In this document: positions 35,642 through 44,512 of the stretch, one piece after another
Layout of the letters: every line of letters begins with the position of its first letter
Numbering within the stretch: position 1 is the first letter of the stretch
Source: JBNGDW01 sp049975325
Lineage (GTDB): Bacteria > Cloacimonadota > Cloacimonadia > JGIOTU-2 > JBNGDW01
Direction of reading: 5' to 3'
Assembly: GCA_049975325.1 (NCBI GenBank)
Contig: JBNGDW010000002.1
Span: 1 to 51,090, forward strand
DNA: 51,090 nt
Notes under the pieces: model-generated
The model's database searches: none
What the model was told of the DNA's origin: nothing
What the model saw: the letters and a program-made list of their open reading frames with translations, nothing else
Made by a program: the position numbers and the translations under genes

Positions 35642-37828
35642 ATGTCGTTCTGGTACCGTAAAATACATCGTTCAAAACCCAATACACAAAATTCATCGTT
35701 TCCTATTTATTATCCATTATTCATCATTGTTGGCATAATCTCTGCAGTTGGGCAAACCATCCTCCTGCGTGAACTTATGGTAGAGGTAAATGGCAATGAA
35801 ATCGTCTTTGCAATCTTTCTGTCACTCTGGCTTCTATTGGTTGCACTTGGAACCTTGCTTAATAAGCCTATTAAAATCAAAAGAAACATTAAAGAATATA
35901 TCTACTTTCTACTTACGCTCTTAATATTTATCTCACCTATTCAATTTCTCCTCATCAGAATTCTGGCGGATGAATTCGCAGTAATCTCCGGACTTCTTAT
36001 TGATATTCCCTCACTAATAATTTTGGCTTTGATTATTTTAGCACCTGGCTGTCTCTTGATTGGCTTTCTGTTTCCGCTTAATTGCAAACTAAATTCTAAA
36101 GCAAACAAGCCGGTTCACACCGTTTACATTATGGAGTGTATCGGAATGATTATTGGAAGCCTCCTCTTCTTTGCTCTCATCTCTATCCTTAACAATTTTT
36201 CTATCCTACTGCTGGCTGGCTTGCTAAGTCTGCTTATTCTCTTTCTTTTCTATAGAAAACGATTGTTTGCTTTTAGTGCTCTCTTGTTTCTGATTGTCAC
36301 CTTTTTTTCTAATAATATTTTTCTGGCTAGCTACGCCACTCGTTACTTACCCCATAAGCTGGTTTCCACTCAAGATTCTAAATTTGGCAGATTTGATATA
36401 ACCGAAAGCGAACAGCAAAAAAACTATTATTGGGATGGAACCCTTTTTGCCAACTCAGAAAATAAGAACTATGCAGAAGAAATGGTCAATTTCGTGCTGC
36501 TCCAACATCCAAAACCAGAAAAAATACTGCTTGCCGGAGGCTTGCTTAATGGATATCTTGAGGAGATTTTGAAAGATGAGTATGTCAAAGAAGTAGACTA
36601 TCTTGAATTGGAAAAGAATATCATCAAGCAGAGTACAATCCGCCAGTCGGCGGATGAAAAAGTGAATTTCATTCAAACGGATGCTGTCAGGTTTCTAAAG
36701 AGCACTCACAAAAGGTATGATATAGTCTATATCGATTTCCCTGACCCCTCCTCAATATACTTGAATAGCTTTTATACTCTTGAGTTCTTCCAGTTGCTGA
36801 AATCTCATCTCTCTTCAAATGAAAGTGTAGCCGCTATAACAGTTAGCAATGCAGAAAATTTTCTTTTGCCGGAACTCGCCAGGCTAAACGCTACTATCTT
36901 CCAGACCTTTTCTGGAGTTTTTGAAAATGTAAAAGTCATTCCTGCTGAGAAAAACATTTTTATAGGAAGCGAGGGCTTATACATATCCAATGATGTTGAT
37001 ACACTGACAAAAAGGATGTTAGAGAAAAATAAAAGTGGAGTCTGGTTTAATCAAACTCTTATCTTTGATACCTGTAACGAATTCCGTCTGAACAACTTCC
37101 AAAATGCAATATCAGGCGAAAGAGTTACAATTAACGAAAATCTTAATCCACAGGCATATCTTTTTACCATCCAATTCTGGGCAAGGCATTTAGGCACAAG
37201 TTTTGAAAAATTTATAAAGACTTTGCAAGATTACAAGATTTTAGTCTTTATTTTTGTTATACTTATTATGCTGCTTATTACTTTTATTTTTAACAGGGTC
37301 CAAAGTAGAAAATCACCTTTTATATATGATGTTAATATCTTTTCAATAAGTTTTGTAGCTTTTGTGATGCAACTCGTTCTTCTCAATATATTTCAGATGC
37401 AATTTGGTTATGTTTACCTTGTGATTGCCATTTTTACAACTTCATTTATGTTGGGACTCACACTTGGATTTATCTTTGCTGAAAGAATAAAGATATCCGT
37501 TCCTTGGCTTTTTGCTTTAAGTTTAGGGGCTGTCTTGCTAATCTACCTTATGGCTAGTTGGTCTCTGCCCGTTATCATTTATTTCCTATTTAACCTTTTA
37601 GTAGCAGGTTTTGAAGGAATAATCCTTGCTAAAGTATTGACTGAGAAATATAAAAATGAACAGATTGCTTCAGGCGTATCATTCTATTTTCTTGATACCT
37701 TAGGTGCAACTTTGGGCGGGATGGTAGTAGGAGTGATTTTCTTGCCAATCTTCAGTATCAGAACAAATATTTTGTTTATCGCGAGTATTCTTCTAATAAA
37801 TGTAATTTTTTTAAGATTAAAAGATTGA
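35642..37828 (+). CDS. Polytopic membrane spermidine-synthase-like protein
   Basis: The 728-residue protein has an N-terminal block of about 6-7 membrane helices beginning VGQTILLRELMVEVNGNEIVF, a signature of the membrane spermine/spermidine synthase-like family. A cytoplasmic or peripheral Rossmann domain (about residues 230-455) contains ILLAGGLLNGYLEEIL and DIVYIDFPDP, matching the aminopropyltransferase SAM-binding fold. A C-terminal block of six or more helices follows. True polyamine synthesis is unproven for the fused forms. It sits between the radical SAM and Memo-AMMECR1 genes on the same strand. A palindromic copy encodes RQSAD at residues 334-338. It starts 144 bases after the radical SAM stop. 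Confidence 0.8.
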   Translation: MSFWYRKIHRSKPNTQNSSFPIYYPLFIIVGIISAVGQTILLRELMVEVNGNEIVFAIFLSLWLLLVALGTLLNKPIKIKRNIKEYIYFLLTLLIFISPIQFLLIRILADEFAVISGLLIDIPSLIILALIILAPGCLLIGFLFPLNCKLNSKANKPVHTVYIMECIGMIIGSLLFFALISILNNFSILLLAGLLSLLILFLFYRKRLFAFSALLFLIVTFFSNNIFLASYATRYLPHKLVSTQDSKFGRFDITESEQQKNYYWDGTLFANSENKNYAEEMVNFVLLQHPKPEKILLAGGLLNGYLEEILKDEYVKEVDYLELEKNIIKQSTIRQSADEKVNFIQTDAVRFLKSTHKRYDIVYIDFPDPSSIYLNSFYTLEFFQLLKSHLSSNESVAAITVSNAENFLLPELARLNATIFQTFSGVFENVKVIPAEKNIFIGSEGLYISNDVDTLTKRMLEKNKSGVWFNQTLIFDTCNEFRLNNFQNAISGERVTINENLNPQAYLFTIQFWARHLGTSFEKFIKTLQDYKILVFIFVILIMLLITFIFNRVQSRKSPFIYDVNIFSISFVAFVMQLVLLNIFQMQFGYVYLVIAIFTTSFMLGLTLGFIFAERIKISVPWLFALSLGAVLLIYLMASWSLPVIIYFLFNLLVAGFEGIILAKVLTEKYKNEQIASGVSFYFLDTLGATLGGMVVGVIFLPIFSIRTNILFIASILLINVIFLRLKD
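36639..36654. repeat. Palindromic repeat copy 4 (in coding frame, RQSAD)
   Basis: TCCGCCAGTCGGCGGA has intact arms. In the membrane spermidine-synthase-like gene it encodes RQSAD. Confidence 0.8.
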
Positions 37829-37901
37829 AAATGTTGAATTTTTATAAATCTTTACAAATCCTTGAATCTTTATAAAATATTTTATAATATGGAGGTGTAT
37901 T

Positions 37902-39365
37902 ATGGTCAAAATAATAATACTGATATTAAGTTTACTTGTGATAACTCCTCTTTGGTCTGCAACCCGAGAGCCGGCAGTTGCCGGGCAGTGGTATCCTGCC
38001 AGTGGGGAAGACCTCCAAGAAATGCTTGACGGCTTTTTCATATCCGCCGGCTCGCGCCTAGATAAGGAGAAGCAAAAAATTACTCCCTTCGGTATTCTCT
38101 CACCGCACGCTGGTTATATCTTCTCAGGAGAGGTAGCTGCTTATGGATACTCGCTTCTTAAAGACAAACATTATGACACTGTTATCATCCTTGGACCAAG
38201 CCATCATTACAACACAGGCTGTGTATCAGTTTATAATGGCGATTCTTACAAAACTCCACTTGGAACAGTAGCGATAGATAAAGAGATTGTCTCAGAGATT
38301 TTAGAAGCCGACGAGAAATTTAAGTTTCAGGAGTTTGTGCATCAGCCAGAACACAGCATTGAAGCCCAACTCTCCTTTCTCCAATATCAAATGAAGAATT
38401 TCAAAATAGTGCCGATTCTGGTTGCAACTAATGACTTATCACTCCTGGATAGATTAGCAGAAACGATTATCAAGATAATTGAAGAGGGCGATAAAGAAAT
38501 TCTCCTGATTGTGAGCAGCGATATGTCCCATTATCATGATTACCAAACAGCAGTTAAGATGGATAGACATACTATTGACCTTATAGAAAAGAAAGATTGG
38601 GATAGATTGCAAGAGGATATTTTTGCTGGAAGGTCTGAATTGTGTGGCTACTTTGCTTTTTATGCCTTCACAAAGGTTTTGCAACACTTTGGGGCTGACC
38701 AGGGGGTCTTACTGAAATATGCAAATTCTGGTGATGCAATAGGTGATACCACATCTACAGGAGTAGTTGGCTATTCTTCCATTATATTTCCGAAGCCTCA
38801 GAAGACGCAGAAGTCAGAATTGTCTCCCGCAGATAAAGAATATCTTCTTAATTTAGCCCGCGGAAGTATTGAATATTATTTAGAAAATAAGAAACTTCTT
38901 CCTCTTGAAAAGCCAGAGTCTGAAATTTTAAACGAAAAGAGAGCAGTCTTCGTCACCTTAAATAAAAATCATAACTTACGAGGATGTATTGGTCAGTTGA
39001 TAGCCCAGATGCCACTTTATCAGGCTGTTGCAGAAATGGCTGTAGCAGCAGCCTTCAGCGACCCTCGTTTCAATCCTGTTAAAGAAAGTGAGCTTAAAGA
39101 TATCTCAATTGAAATCTCTGTGCTTACTCCAATGAAAAGGGTTAAGAGCATTGACGAAATAAAGATGGGCAGAGATGGTGTTTATATCAAGAAAGGTGCA
39201 CGCTCAGGAGTATTTCTCCCACAAGTGGCAGAAGAAACCGGCTGGGATAAGCAGACCTTTTTAGAAAATCTATGTATGCATAAAGCATTCTTGCCAAAGG
39301 ATGCATATCTTGATGAAGATACAGAACTGTACATCTTTCAGGTGGAAAAGTTTGCTGAAGATTAA
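37902..39365 (+). CDS. Exported Memo-AMMECR1 fusion (AmmeMemoRadiSam system)
   Basis: The 487-residue protein has a signal peptide (residues 1-20, ending LWSA), then a Memo domain starting at REPAVAGQWYP. Metal-type ligands of the Memo/LigB fold are present: His69 in SPHAGY, His101-102 in GPSHH, EHSIEAQ and SSDMSHY, with a Cys in LCGYF. From about residue 305 an AMMECR1 domain follows, with its conserved LRGCIG motif. Fusion of the two domains is known for this system, but a secretory leader is unusual. It starts 73 bases after the membrane protein gene with a GGAGGTG ribosome site. A hairpin terminator lies 110 bases beyond the stop. Confidence 0.88.
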   Translation: MVKIIILILSLLVITPLWSATREPAVAGQWYPASGEDLQEMLDGFFISAGSRLDKEKQKITPFGILSPHAGYIFSGEVAAYGYSLLKDKHYDTVIILGPSHHYNTGCVSVYNGDSYKTPLGTVAIDKEIVSEILEADEKFKFQEFVHQPEHSIEAQLSFLQYQMKNFKIVPILVATNDLSLLDRLAETIIKIIEEGDKEILLIVSSDMSHYHDYQTAVKMDRHTIDLIEKKDWDRLQEDIFAGRSELCGYFAFYAFTKVLQHFGADQGVLLKYANSGDAIGDTTSTGVVGYSSIIFPKPQKTQKSELSPADKEYLLNLARGSIEYYLENKKLLPLEKPESEILNEKRAVFVTLNKNHNLRGCIGQLIAQMPLYQAVAEMAVAAAFSDPRFNPVKESELKDISIEISVLTPMKRVKSIDEIKMGRDGVYIKKGARSGVFLPQVAEETGWDKQTFLENLCMHKAFLPKDAYLDEDTELYIFQVEKFAED

Positions 39366-39472
39366 TAATTGCTGGTTAGAGATAGGGACTATCTAGTTTT
39401 TCGCCGGGTCGACTTAGAGAAATTGCTGAAAGATTTTTAAATATCTAAGGAGCAAAGGAAATATCCACAGAA

Positions 39473-39507
39473 AAAGCGCCACAAAATAGTTTGTGCCGCT
39501 TTAGTTG
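39473..39507. terminator. Bidirectional hairpin terminator
   Basis: AAAGCGCCACAAA (39473-39485) and TTTGTGCCGCTTT (39490-39502) pair with a single C-C mismatch around an ATAG loop. On the minus strand the stem is followed by TTTTT, so it best terminates the broken porin gene. It may also end the Memo transcript. Confidence 0.7.
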
Positions 39508-39520
39508 TAAGCAATTACCA

Positions 39521-39536
39521 TCCGCCGTTTGGCGGA
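39521..39536. repeat. Palindromic repeat copy 5 (intergenic)
   Basis: TCCGCCGTTTGGCGGA, intact arms, lies just downstream of the broken porin gene. Confidence 0.8.
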
Positions 39537-39543
39537 CCTAAAT

Positions 39544-40162
39544 CTACCCCGCCTTGAAACTAATTAAAACGCATAACCTACCATCCGCCAGCCGGCGGAC
39601 TGAGTTTTTTACATCCAATTCCTCTTCCGCGTTATCAGTGGTCATTAAACCTAAATTATAGCGGGCATCAACGGTCACGGGACCAACATCAACTCTAGCA
39701 CCAAAAATTAATCCAAAGTCAAAAGTTTTTACATCTTCACTATCGGTCTCAACTGCTGTATCCCCACCATCCATTTTCAATTTTGCATCTACATTTATAC
39801 CCAAGGCAGGTCCCAGGAAAAGGTATGGGCTAATGGAAACTTCAATCGGGATATAAAATTTTACTAAGTCTGCAATTTGAATATAGTCATATTTCCACTC
39901 ACAATCTATATCATCGACTTCCTTTGTTGCACCCTGCATGGAATAATAAATTTCTGGTTGCATGGCATACATCTCACTAATACTATTAGGTTAGAAAACC
40001 GCCAATTGCCAAACCCATCCTGGGATCAGTATCATCAACATCATCACCTGTTAAATTAGCAATGTTCAAACCACCTTTACTCCCGTAGCCTGTTATCCCT
40101 TGGGCAGTTGCCAAAGAGGCACAAAAAACTACCGCAATCATAATTATACTAATTCGTTTCAT
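39544..40162 (-). pseudogene. Frameshifted outer-membrane beta-barrel (porin-family) gene
   Basis: From ATG 40162, with a GGAGAAGAG ribosome site, the frame gives a signal peptide (MKRISIIMIAVVFCASLATA) and the typical start of small OMP beta-barrels (GSKGGLNIANLTGDD...GLAIGGF). It then stops at about 39988. A one-base frame change there restores NSISEMYAMQPEIYYSMQG and the rest of the barrel (WKYDYIQIADLVKFYIP, RVDVGPVTVDARYNLGL) to 39544. The end reads NSVRRLADGRLCVLISFKAG rather than a barrel strand ending in Phe, because palindromic copy 6 lies inside it. The gene is probably decaying; an assembly error at 39988 could restore it, but the altered tail would remain. Confidence 0.7.
39584..39599. 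repeat. Palindromic repeat copy 6 (in coding frame, RRLAD)
   Basis: TCCGCCAGCCGGCGGA, intact arms, within the last strand of the porin-family gene, where it encodes RRLAD on the minus strand. Confidence 0.85.
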
Positions 40163-40177
40163 CTCTTCTCCTTCTCC

Positions 40178-40193
40178 TCCGCCGGTTGGCGGA
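40178..40193. repeat. Palindromic repeat copy 7 (intergenic)
   Basis: TCCGCCGGTTGGCGGA lies 15 bases upstream of the porin-family start codon, immediately beyond its ribosome site. Confidence 0.85.
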
Positions 40194-40289
40194 CTTAATT
40201 TTAAATTGTTTAACGCACTGCCCTTTTATGTTATAAATTGCCAGACTAACATCATCATATCTTTTTTTTGGGGGTGCAATATCTACTTG

Positions 40290-40378
40290 CCCTGTAGAAT
40301 CTGATTTCTTATTCTACTGGGGTGATTTTGCATGCAACAACACAGTTGCCCTGTAAGAAGCAAAGCGACTGTACAGGG
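40290..40378. repeat. Two tandem related hairpins
   Basis: The first hairpin pairs CCCTGTAGAAT (40290-40300) with ATTCTACTGGGG (40311-40322). The second pairs CCCTGTA (40349-40355) with TACAGGG (40372-40378). Both left arms are preceded by TTG and both right arms are followed by G and T-rich sequence, so they look like two units of one element. They lie between the broken porin gene and the aminotransferase gene. No known RNA family was recognised. Confidence 0.5.
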
Positions 40379-40427
40379 GTTGCTCCATATACTTCATAAG
40401 TTTTCCGTTATTTTATCTATCATCCTA

Positions 40428-41273
40428 TCATTGGGGCATAAGTCTATAAAATTCCTTCTGAATTTTCCGGGTGAAAGGTCCTGGGAGACCATTTCCGACT
40501 TTCCAATCATCAATCTGTATGACCGGGGTTATCTCTACAGTAGTTCCAACAATCATACATTCATCAAAAGTCTCAATATCCTGTTCGGCAATAGGCTCCT
40601 CCTGAACAAGAATGCCTACCTTGTCTGCCAGCTGGCGGATAACAACCTCTCTTGTGATTCCAGATAAAATAAAATTGGAAAGAGGTGGAGTAATTAACTT
40701 CCCATTTTTTATGCCACAAAAATTCGTATGAGTCCCTTCCATAATAAAGCCATCTCGCACCCAGATAGTCTCAAAAGCATTATTTTCGATTGCTGCCTGA
40801 CGACCTAATACATTGGGTAATAAGGCAATTGATTTTATATCGCAGCGAGCCCAGCGAATATCGCGTTTAAGTATAACTTTCACTCCATTTTTAACTTCTT
40901 CAATATGTGGTGTAAATAAAGATGTTGAAATATACACAGTTGGCTGAATATGTACTAGAGGGAACTCATGTCGACGAGGAGAAAACGCGCCACGAGTCAC
41001 CTGTATGTAGACGACTGCCTGGGCATCTGTAAGTTTATTATCATTAATCAGTTGATAGGCTGCATCTCTTATTTCTTTAAGACTGGGAACTTTTATTTTT
41101 AATTCTTTTAGGCTTCTTGCCAAACGGTCAATATGGCTATTGAGTTTGAAAAGTTTGCCAGAATATGCTCGTATTACCTCGTATGCTCCATCTGCGAATT
41201 GAAATCCCCTGTCATAAGGTGAGATAGAAACCTTATCTTCTGAAATAAAACTTCCATTAAGATAGGCTTTCAT
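40428..41273 (-). CDS. dat: D-amino acid transaminase (class IV aminotransferase)
   Basis: The 281-residue PLP enzyme has the class IV features: SPYDRGFQFADGAYEVIR at residues 18-35, the RWARCDIKSIALLPNVL block whose Lys147 should bind PLP, and MEGTHTNF near 178-184. Similarity is closest to D-alanine aminotransferase, which interconverts D-amino acids and 2-oxo acids and supplies D-glutamate or D-alanine for peptidoglycan. A branched-chain or lyase relative is a less likely alternative. Residues 213-217 are RQLAD, encoded by a palindromic repeat copy, in a helix where relatives have about one residue less. It lies 103 bases downstream of the 5'-nucleotidase gene. Confidence 0.88.
   Translation of the reverse strand: MKAYLNGSFISEDKVSISPYDRGFQFADGAYEVIRAYSGKLFKLNSHIDRLARSLKELKIKVPSLKEIRDAAYQLINDNKLTDAQAVVYIQVTRGAFSPRRHEFPLVHIQPTVYISTSLFTPHIEEVKNGVKVILKRDIRWARCDIKSIALLPNVLGRQAAIENNAFETIWVRDGFIMEGTHTNFCGIKNGKLITPPLSNFILSGITREVVIRQLADKVGILVQEEPIAEQDIETFDECMIVGTTVEITPVIQIDDWKVGNGLPGPFTRKIQKEFYRLMPQ
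40624..40639. repeat. Palindromic repeat copy 8 (in coding frame, RQLAD)
   Basis: TCTGCCAGCTGGCGGA has one arm mismatch. It encodes RQLAD in the aminotransferase gene on the minus strand. Confidence 0.75.
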
Positions 41274-41376
41274 TTGAAAAAATCCTTTATTGCCTTAAAC
41301 TGTGTTAGGTTTTAGGGTGAGGTAACTGCGCAAGGCACGAGCCTTTTAACTCAATATTACGAATTCAAAATTGATT

Positions 41377-43074
41377 TTATCTAGTATTAGAAGAGGCAGT
41401 TACTCTGGTTCGGTTATATTCTTCTATCTTGGGAGATGGCTGCGCCTCTGGGTCCATTTTCCATCTATCATCTATCTGAGAGGAGACGACTTTATGACGC
41501 TTGAAGTGGTTTGCTACCGCATCTCGCATCAGGATATATAAATAACCCACCTTTTCTTCTGGAATTTCTGTAAGAATTGTTAAGCCTGCGTTGCCCTGCA
41601 TCAAAAAATCTGTAGTAGCAACTGTATATGTTTCATCTGGGTCCCATTCTTTGCCACCTATTACAATTTTGGTTACACGCTGAAAATTTGGAAGATTACG
41701 ATTATAGACAACTTCACCACCTGCAATTTGTAAGCCTTGATGATTATATGAAACTCGGATTTCTAAAATCTCTTTCAAAAGCTCTCCTGACATCTCTACT
41801 GTAACAATCTGATTACCAAATGGAAGAACATCGAATATATCTCGGTATGTTACAGGACCTTTTTGAATATCTGCCCGAATACCGCCAAGGTTTGTAAAGG
41901 CAAAATCCGCTCCGGTTTCTTCTAAGACTGCATCCATTACCAAATTTCCAATAATACTCTGTGCATCCTGCCCACGGGTTAGATGAATCGCAGCCTCACC
42001 AACTACCTCAGACATCTCCTTCTCTACTTCATACTGCATAGAATCTATGATTGCCTTTATCTCCGGGTCAGGGATAAACTCTTCTTCAAATAGGGTTATC
42101 AAATCTCCATCAATATAGGCTGGTAATTGATAGCCACTTAAAGATTTCGTCTCTTTATCTATCGTGAATTGAATATGTCCAATATTTGATCCATAAGCAT
42201 AATTTTGAAAGACCAGTGTATGATTATGCGGATCTTCCCAGGGTTCATTATACCCTTTATGGATATGACCAGCGAAGATTATATCTATCCCACTTACTTT
42301 ATGTGCGAGATGCATAGCATTGTCAGGCCAATATCGGTCAGGGTCGTTTATATGTCCTTCCACAATATCTTTTTGATATGCTGACTCAACATCATAGGGT
42401 ATGCCCAGATGTCCGAGTACTATAACAATATCAGCGCCCTTTTCACGAACCTCTTTTACATACTTTTCGGTAACCTCTGCCACGGGTAGAAATTCTAATC
42501 CTTTGATATTCTCAGGGAAACTCATCATTGCTGTCTCTTCTGTACAGAGACCAATGATTGCTATTTTTACACCCTGAAATTCTCTCATAATATAAGGAAC
42601 ACATTCAGGGATAATTTCTCCAGTCTCAGATTGTACAATATTGGCACAGACAATCGGAAATTCTGCCTGTTTGGCAAGCTGTTGAAACTGTTCGTATCCT
42701 TCATCAAAATCATGATTGCCGGGAGCCATTGCATCGTAGTCCATAAGATTCATGAACTTAACTATTGCTTCACCTTTAGTCATAGTGCCGATGGGATGTC
42801 CCTGGAATATATCGCCAGCATCGAGCAGTAGGACTTCCTCATTATTTTCTTTTGCTTTTTCACGCACCATCTGGATATATACGGCTGCAGATGCACCGCC
42901 TCCAAGGGGTGGTGGAAAATCTGGGTTGATAAATGTCGCTGGTGTAGGATCAATCCCCCCATGAAGATCATTTGTAAAAAGCACATTAAGTACTAATTCC
43001 TCACCAAAAAGAGGGATAACGATGAATAGGGCAAGAAAGATTATATATATAATCCGACTTTTTATACTTTTCAT
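41377..43074 (-). CDS. Exported 5'-nucleotidase/2',3'-cyclic phosphodiesterase (UshA-like)
   Basis: The 565-residue protein has a signal peptide (residues 1-24), then a metallophosphatase domain: LFTNDLHGG, LLLDAGDIFQG, APGNHDFDEG and IIFAGHIH supply the dinuclear metal ligands. A 5'-nucleotidase C-terminal domain follows, with FAFTNLGGIRADI and VLPFGNQIVTVEMSG for base binding. It would hydrolyse nucleotides or related phosphoesters in the periplasm or at the surface for scavenging. The length is normal. It lies 75 bases downstream of the FadL-like barrel gene on the same strand. Confidence 0.9.
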   Translation of the reverse strand: MKSIKSRIIYIIFLALFIVIPLFGEELVLNVLFTNDLHGGIDPTPATFINPDFPPPLGGGASAAVYIQMVREKAKENNEEVLLLDAGDIFQGHPIGTMTKGEAIVKFMNLMDYDAMAPGNHDFDEGYEQFQQLAKQAEFPIVCANIVQSETGEIIPECVPYIMREFQGVKIAIIGLCTEETAMMSFPENIKGLEFLPVAEVTEKYVKEVREKGADIVIVLGHLGIPYDVESAYQKDIVEGHINDPDRYWPDNAMHLAHKVSGIDIIFAGHIHKGYNEPWEDPHNHTLVFQNYAYGSNIGHIQFTIDKETKSLSGYQLPAYIDGDLITLFEEEFIPDPEIKAIIDSMQYEVEKEMSEVVGEAAIHLTRGQDAQSIIGNLVMDAVLEETGADFAFTNLGGIRADIQKGPVTYRDIFDVLPFGNQIVTVEMSGELLKEILEIRVSYNHQGLQIAGGEVVYNRNLPNFQRVTKIVIGGKEWDPDETYTVATTDFLMQGNAGLTILTEIPEEKVGYLYILMRDAVANHFKRHKVVSSQIDDRWKMDPEAQPSPKIEEYNRTRVTASSNTR

Positions 43075-43149
43075 GGCAACTCCATTATGTTAGAAGATTT
43101 ATAGATAAGATATTGAAATATCCTAAAATAGCAATTTCTATTTTAGAAT

Positions 43150-44481
43150 TTAAAACCGCCATGTCAAAGTAGCAAGAAAGTTAATCATAGTATCTTTTAC
43201 TTTATCCAGGTTTGCTCTATCCACTGGCAACTCATTATAATTAGTATCCCATAGGCTTTCATGTGCATAATAGCCATCCGGGAAGAGGTCTGGCGTGTGG
43301 TAGTTACGCTTACCTATTGCTCCGCCCAGATCAAGAGCGAGGTTATATGGAAGCGGGATTGAGGTGCCGGCTGAGAAAGTTGTCATTGTAATAGATTTAT
43401 CAATGCCTGACGGTTGGTAACGGAATCCAAGCCGAATTGGGATGCTGGTGTGGGGTATTATATGCTCAAGCCCTCCTGCATATTCTACCACATCTTCATA
43501 CATGCTGTTATATTCACTCCACTTTACAAGCATTGCCTCAATTGTAAATTTGGTATCCCACACATTTCGAGGGTGATATTCGAAGCCTATGCCAAATTTT
43601 GGAGGATAATATATAGTGGTATCTTTCCAAACAGAATCCCCTGACGCCCTATAATCACAAGACATCTCTGCTTTATGCGTATATGCAAAACCCAGATTAG
43701 TTCGCTCTCCCAATCTAACAATAAATCCAGCCTGAGGTGCAATGCCAGAATATTTAGTATCGATATGATATCTAATATCTTCTAGACTATCCTGAGTTCC
43801 TTGCATACGCTTCTTAGCCCATTGGGTAAAAATAATTGTAGAATCTCTTTCACTATCTCCATCGAGAAATGCTACCCCGACCCCAACAGAAAATGATGAA
43901 ATCAGTTTCTCAGGATACTGCAGGGTCAATGCGACAGCGGGAGCATAGGCAAAGATTGTTCCATCACCTTCAAGGGTATTGTTTGCGATTTTTTCGGGCT
44001 CATTATCACTATCTGTATTCTCATTGGTACGCATTTCTTCTTTATATTTAAACTGGAAATCATAAAAAGGGGCAAAATTCATAGCAGTTGCAAGCTTTAT
44101 ATTTTCAGTTAGTTGCCAATTATAAAAAATACCACCTACGTAATTATCAAACACATGTGCATTTGAAACATAGACAGCATCGTCAATGTAGCTATCGAAT
44201 GAATTAAAGATAGGATATGCTCTATCTTCATCGTTTTTCATAATATTAGCAGAAAATTCTACGCCCACTTTATTATGTAATAGTCCCAGTGTAGCAGGAT
44301 TTCTGAGTGCTATAAGAGGTCCAGCTCCAGATACTACGCCAACTGACCCCATAGAGAGTTCTCTTGCTGTAAACGCATTTATACTCATCCCTGTAAATCT
44401 ATCAAAAAGTGCGATAGCGTGTAGATTAGATATTCCTGTTGCTACAATTAAGAGCAAGGCGAGTGAAACGATTTTTTTCAT
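43150..44481 (-). CDS. Outer membrane barrel protein, FadL/PorV-like
   Basis: The 443-residue protein has a signal peptide ending about residue 22 and an N-terminal ARELSMGSVGVVSGAGPLIALRNPATLGLL segment, the pattern of FadL/PorV-type barrels. Alternating beta-strands follow to a terminal FLATLTWRF with C-terminal Phe, an outer-membrane insertion signal. It may transport hydrophobic compounds or serve as a secretion accessory; this cannot be told from sequence. It lies 31 bases downstream of the helix-hairpin-helix barrel gene, suggesting an operon. Confidence 0.75.
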   Translation of the reverse strand: MKKIVSLALLLIVATGISNLHAIALFDRFTGMSINAFTARELSMGSVGVVSGAGPLIALRNPATLGLLHNKVGVEFSANIMKNDEDRAYPIFNSFDSYIDDAVYVSNAHVFDNYVGGIFYNWQLTENIKLATAMNFAPFYDFQFKYKEEMRTNENTDSDNEPEKIANNTLEGDGTIFAYAPAVALTLQYPEKLISSFSVGVGVAFLDGDSERDSTIIFTQWAKKRMQGTQDSLEDIRYHIDTKYSGIAPQAGFIVRLGERTNLGFAYTHKAEMSCDYRASGDSVWKDTTIYYPPKFGIGFEYHPRNVWDTKFTIEAMLVKWSEYNSMYEDVVEYAGGLEHIIPHTSIPIRLGFRYQPSGIDKSITMTTFSAGTSIPLPYNLALDLGGAIGKRNYHTPDLFPDGYYAHESLWDTNYNELPVDRANLDKVKDTMINFLATLTWRF

Positions 44482-44512
44482 AAATCCTCCGTAATAATTT
44501 TCATTTTATTTA

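Noticed and set aside
35954..35974. IRILADE peptide in the membrane spermidine-synthase-like protein as a ninth palindrome copy
   Set aside because: Only the right half (CTGGCGGATGAA) matches; the left arm is not complementary. It may be a decayed copy but cannot be told from chance.
37963..37985. CCGGCA-GT-TGCCGG inverted repeat in the Memo domain as another mobile palindrome
   Set aside because: It encodes the conserved Memo start (REPAVAGQWYP), so the protein motif explains it, and the sequence differs from the repeat family.
40332..40667. 111-codon plus-strand frame over the tandem hairpins and the aminotransferase end
   Set aside because: More than half overlaps the confident aminotransferase gene on the other strand; no family features.
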